Made by a program: the position numbers and the translations under genes. A DNA stretch of 64,000 nt. Origin: Streptomyces sp. NBC_00190. Lineage in GTDB: Bacteria; Actinomycetota; Actinomycetes; Streptomycetales; Streptomycetaceae. The stretch is from positions 4,154,001-4,218,000 of the forward strand of contig NZ_CP108131.1 of NCBI RefSeq assembly GCF_036203305.1, in the 5' to 3' direction. Of the stretch, positions 61,517-64,000 are shown piece by piece (the first letter of the stretch is position 1; the number at the start of each line of letters is the position of its first letter). Below the pieces are notes generated by a model. The model saw only the letters and a list, made by a program, of their open reading frames with translations, ran no database searches and was not told where the DNA came from.

Positions 61517-62344
61517 TTATGGGGTGCGGCGCAGTCGGCCCGTCAGCCAGGCGCCCAGCGCGGCGGTGACCCCGATCGCCAGGACGACCCAGGAGCTGGT
61601 GCGCAGGAACACGGTGAGCGCGTCGTACACGGCCCCGGCGGCCGACCGGTCGATGTCGCCCGGCAGGTCGTCCAGGGTGAGCCGCCGGCACAGGTCCACG
61701 GCGATCCGCAGGAGGACGGCACCGCCCGCGAGCCCGAGTCCGGTGGCGATGACGGCGCGTCGGCGGCGGACGGCGACCGCGACGGCCGTCGCGGCCAGGA
61801 CCACGGTCAGTACGGGAAGCCAGATGCCGGCGATCTGGAGCATGCCGAATCCCCTCCGGAGAGCGCCGAGGTTGTCGTACTCCATGACCTTCACGGAGAC
61901 GTGGGTCTGCGGAATGCGGTCGGCGAAGGGCACCCCGTCGGCGACGAGTTCCTCTTTGACCTGCGCGATGACGGGCGCGAGGTCGATGGTGACGGCGTTG
62001 CCGTGGTCGGTGGTGAGCGCCTTGAAGAAGGCGGCGTGGGCGGCGCGGTTGGCCGCGTCCCAGGCGGTGCGGTAGGCCGGGGTGCCGGAGAAGGAGCTCA
62101 GGGCCTCGCCGAGCAGGGCGTCCAGGTCGCCCTGGAAGGGGCCCGCGTCGATCTGCCCGGAGAGGGCGCGGCCGGCCTGGGTGACGACGACGCCCTGTAC
62201 GGCGGGGGCCGCGGCGAGCGGGGACATGGCGGCGGTGTAGCGGTCGGCGTCGCCCAGCTCGCGGTCGGCCCAGTACGCGACGGCGCTCGCGGGCACGAGG
62301 AGGGCCGCGAGCACGATGAGGACCGCCGACAGGATGGTGCGCAC
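61517..62344 (-). CDS. Hypothetical membrane protein
   Basis: Protein of 275 residues, not named. There is one N-terminal helix (ILSAVLIVLAALLVPASAVA), an extracytoplasmic domain of ~150 residues (YWADRELGDADRYTAAMSPL), then three helices toward the C-terminus. This layout resembles actinobacterial integral membrane proteins of unknown role. The GTG at 62344 is chosen because an earlier ATG would run through the Rrf2 operator of the divergent gene. Confidence 0.75.
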   Translation of the reverse strand: MRTILSAVLIVLAALLVPASAVAYWADRELGDADRYTAAMSPLAAAPAVQGVVVTQAGRALSGQIDAGPFQGDLDALLGEALSSFSGTPAYRTAWDAANRAAHAAFFKALTTDHGNAVTIDLAPVIAQVKEELVADGVPFADRIPQTHVSVKVMEYDNLGALRRGFGMLQIAGIWLPVLTVVLAATAVAVAVRRRRAVIATGLGLAGGAVLLRIAVDLCRRLTLDDLPGDIDRSAAGAVYDALTVFLRTSSWVVLAIGVTAALGAWLTGRLRRTP

Positions 62345-62414
62345 GTCACCAGGGAATGCCGGGGCGGGGCACCGGCGCGAGCCTTGTTGCTGCGGGCGGG
62401 TGCGGGTATCACCC

Positions 62415-62450
62415 TTGCGGGTTTTAATCTGGATATCTAATATCCAGATT
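62415..62450 (+). promoter_or_regulatory. Rrf2 gene promoter covered by a 25-bp perfect palindrome; leaderless start
   Basis: TTGCGG (62415-62420) and TAATAT (62438-62443) with 17-bp spacing form a strong promoter. The arms AATCTGGATAT (62426-62436) and ATATCCAGATT (62440-62450) form a perfect palindrome with a 3-bp centre that covers the spacer and -10 box and ends directly at the ATG. The start codon lies 7 bp behind the -10, so the mRNA is leaderless. Confidence 0.88.
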
Positions 62451-62939
62451 ATGAAGATGAGTGAGGGCGTCGAGTGGGCGCTGCACAGCTGCGTCAACCT
62501 GGCGTGGAGCGGCCCGGAGCGAGCCGTGTCGGCGGCGCGGCTCGCCGCGTGGCACGACCTGCCCGCGGCCTACCTGAACAAGCAGCTCCAGGCGCTGGCC
62601 CGGGCGGGCATCCTCACCTCCGCACCCGGCCCCCGCGGGGGCTTCCGGCTGGCCCGCCCGCTCGCCGCCATCACGCTCATGGACGTGGTCGCCGCCGTCG
62701 AGGGGCCCGAAGAGGCCTTCAGGTGCGCGGAGATCCGGCAGCAGGGCCCGGGCGCCGGACCGGCGGCCGGTCGTGACGCGGACGCCGCGGAGTGTGCCGT
62801 CGCGCACGCCATGGCCCGGGCCGACCTGGCCTGGCGCAGGGCCCTGGCCGCGCAGGACCTCGACGAGATCCGGCAGCAGGCCGAACGGCAGGCCCCCGAG
62901 GCCCCGCAGCGGCTCCGAGCCTGGCTCGCCGCGCAGTAG
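62451..62939 (+). CDS. Rrf2-family regulator
   Basis: Regulator of 162 residues with the Rrf2 winged helix at about 1-85 (VEWALHSCVNLAWSG, RLAAWHDLPAAYLNKQLQAL, SAPGPRGGFRLARPLAAITL). Cys residues at FRCAEI and AECAVAH could form part of a redox or Fe-S site, as in other Rrf2 members. It starts directly at the palindromic operator, so strong autorepression is expected. It may also control the divergent membrane-protein gene. Confidence 0.92.
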   Translation: MKMSEGVEWALHSCVNLAWSGPERAVSAARLAAWHDLPAAYLNKQLQALARAGILTSAPGPRGGFRLARPLAAITLMDVVAAVEGPEEAFRCAEIRQQGPGAGPAAGRDADAAECAVAHAMARADLAWRRALAAQDLDEIRQQAERQAPEAPQRLRAWLAAQ

Positions 62940-63006
62940 GCCCCTCAGACGTGCGGCAGTCGCACCACACATACGTACGTACGGATACGGAACCAGGGAG
63001 CTCGGC

Positions 63007-63405
63007 ATGACGCGCAGCATCATCAACCCGGCAGGTCTCCACACCCCGACCGGCTACGGCTACAGCCACATCGTCTCCGCCCCCGGAGAGCAGGTCTTCA
63101 TGGCGGGCCAGTACGGCTCCGACGAGAACGGCCACGTCGTCTCCGAGGACTTCGCCGACCAGGTCGCGCAGGCCTTCGCCAACCTCCGGACCGCCCTGGC
63201 CGCCGTCGGGCTCGGCCCTGCCGACGTCGTCCGCATCGGTACGTACATCGTCGGCCACGACCAGCGGAAGCTGGAGGTCCTTCTCAAGGAGCTGCACGCC
63301 ACCTGGGGCACCGAGCTGCCCGCGCAGACCTTGACAGGGGTGGCTGCCCTCGCCCTGCCCGGCATGCTCTTCGAGATCGACGCCGTGGCGGTGCGCCCCT
63401 CCTGA
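63007..63405 (+). CDS. RidA-family protein
   Basis: Small trimeric protein of 132 residues of the RidA/YjgF/UK114 family (VFMAGQYGSDENGHVVSEDF, QVAQAFANLRTALAAVGLGP, FEIDAVAV). The family includes imine/enamine deaminases, but the usual catalytic Arg of RidA proper (IPxxxR) is not obvious here, so this may be another subfamily. It lies 67 bp behind the Rrf2 gene. Confidence 0.88.
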   Translation: MTRSIINPAGLHTPTGYGYSHIVSAPGEQVFMAGQYGSDENGHVVSEDFADQVAQAFANLRTALAAVGLGPADVVRIGTYIVGHDQRKLEVLLKELHATWGTELPAQTLTGVAALALPGMLFEIDAVAVRPS

Positions 63406-63475
63406 GGGGGCCGTGATCCACTTGCCGGTCCGGGTCCGCGGGTGTGCCCTGGAGGATGGGAGAGAGGAGCCCGTC

Positions 63476-63886
63476 ATGGCACATGCGGCACCCACCGCCT
63501 TCCGGCGGCAGCCCTACCGCCAGTCGGCGGTCACGGACCACTCCGCACGGAACGCCCTCATCCGCGCCCTGCTCCTCGGACTCGTCTACGGAGTCTGGGC
63601 CGCCTTCATCAAGCGCGACACGGGCCCGGTGGACGCGGGCAACGTCTTCTACGGCATCCTGTGCGGCGCGATCTTCGCCGGCTGCATGTTCGGACTCAAC
63701 CGCGTAGGTCCCCGCCTCATGCGCGAGATCCACGCCTCCGCGTACGGAGCCTTCGCGGGCATCGCCGTGGGCTACCTGCACAGCCTCACGGGTGCGAGCG
63801 TGTTCACCTCCACCGTCATCGGCCTCTTCTCCGGCATGGGCATCGGCTTGGCGGCGTTCTACCGCTACTACACACGGGAGCCCTAG
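63476..63886 (+). CDS. Small membrane protein, unknown function
   Basis: Protein of 136 residues. After a polar N-terminus (RRQPYRQSAVTDHSARN) there are four short hydrophobic helices (ALLLGLVYGVWAAF, VFYGILCGAIFAGCMFGL, AYGAFAGIAVGYLHSL, SVFTSTVIGLFSGMGIG). GAGAGGAG precedes the ATG at 63476. Not recognised. Confidence 0.78.
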   Translation: MAHAAPTAFRRQPYRQSAVTDHSARNALIRALLLGLVYGVWAAFIKRDTGPVDAGNVFYGILCGAIFAGCMFGLNRVGPRLMREIHASAYGAFAGIAVGYLHSLTGASVFTSTVIGLFSGMGIGLAAFYRYYTREP

Positions 63887-63903
63887 CCCCAGCTCCTGCC
63901 CGT

Positions 63904-63933
63904 ACCGCCCGGCCGTCCTTTCGGCCGGGCGGT
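63904..63933 (+). terminator. Terminator behind the small membrane-protein gene
   Basis: Perfect 12-bp arms ACCGCCCGGCCG and CGGCCGGGCGGT with a 6-nt loop, followed by TCTTCC, 18 bp behind the stop codon. It may serve both directions. Confidence 0.85.
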
Positions 63934-63956
63934 TCTTCCGTGTCTGCGGCGGGCTC

Positions 63957-64000
63957 CTACGCGGCCGAGTCCGGCGCGGTCGTGTGCTGCGGCTCGCTCG
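63957..64000 (-). CDS. Possible C-terminal end of a gene entering from beyond the window
   Basis: On the minus strand a short frame encodes SEPQHTTAPDSAA and a TAG stop. It lies just before the terminator hairpin and reads like a normal Streptomyces C-terminus. Only 13 codons are visible, so this is tentative. Confidence 0.35.
   Translation of the reverse strand, partial: SEPQHTTAPDSAA

Overview
This 64 kb window is GC-rich actinobacterial DNA, almost certainly a Streptomyces chromosome. The evidence is tight packing of GC-rich genes, many GTG/TTG starts and probable leaderless genes, and typical Streptomyces families: eukaryote-type Ser/Thr kinases, a WhiJ-like/DUF397/anti-sigma-ATPase cluster, a SpoIIE phosphatase, F420/PPOX and mycothiol-type enzymes, and a Streptomyces-type PHO box. 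Most of it looks like conserved core (bkdABC, aspS, an FadE5-like dehydrogenase). Two stretches are accessory: about 30.4-33.35 kb and an IS4-type insertion at 44.7-46.2 kb. I saw no rRNA, tRNA or CRISPR array.

Layout. 0-4.3 kb: an ABC exporter (permease cut by the window edge, ATPase) with a PadR repressor whose palindromic operator lies on its own promoter. 4.3-9.4 kb: a small membrane-anchored protein, two divergent Ser/Thr kinases and a NarL-type response regulator. 9.7-13.3 kb: bkdABC, a branched-chain 2-oxoacid dehydrogenase operon. 13.4-20.3 kb: GNAT enzyme, unknown proteins, PPOX protein, DUF1266 protein, a divergent Lrp regulator with an F420-type oxidoreductase and deaminase, then a GntR-TetR double-HTH regulator divergent from an FAD monooxygenase. 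21.7-24.0 kb: a papain-like protease with a beta-propeller-like C-terminus and no export signal, directly followed by a chagasin-like cysteine-protease inhibitor. 24-30 kb: DUF418 protein, GntR-MFS operon, AraC regulator, mycothiol-type enzyme, nitrilase-family amidase.

30.2-33.6 kb: a remnant region. A small membrane-protein gene appears split into a 5' part (30.2 kb) and a 3' part (33.35 kb). Between them lie two clusters of short repeats resembling iterons, a complete paralogue of the split gene, an unknown gene, repeated double hairpins, a winged-helix protein and a frameshifted RepL-like gene. The simplest reading is a decayed plasmid-like replicon.

33.6-44.7 kb: ATP-grasp protein, DUF4240, PPOX and Uma2 proteins, an NHL/thioredoxin protein, M18 aminopeptidase, a duplicated zinc-ribbon protein, an FadE-type dehydrogenase with paired operators, the WhiJ-like cluster, and an SseB-like gene with the IS inserted right behind its stop codon. 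46.4-64 kb: secreted small protein, pirin, AI-2E-family permease, SpoIIE phosphatase, aspS, VWA protein, PHO-box-controlled PhoX phosphatase, a histidine kinase/lipoprotein pair without a response regulator, FUSC protein, a membrane protein divergent from a self-regulated Rrf2 regulator, RidA and a small membrane protein.

The most unusual items are the cytoplasmic-looking papain/chagasin pair, the double-HTH regulator facing two different operator types, and the split-gene replicon remnant.
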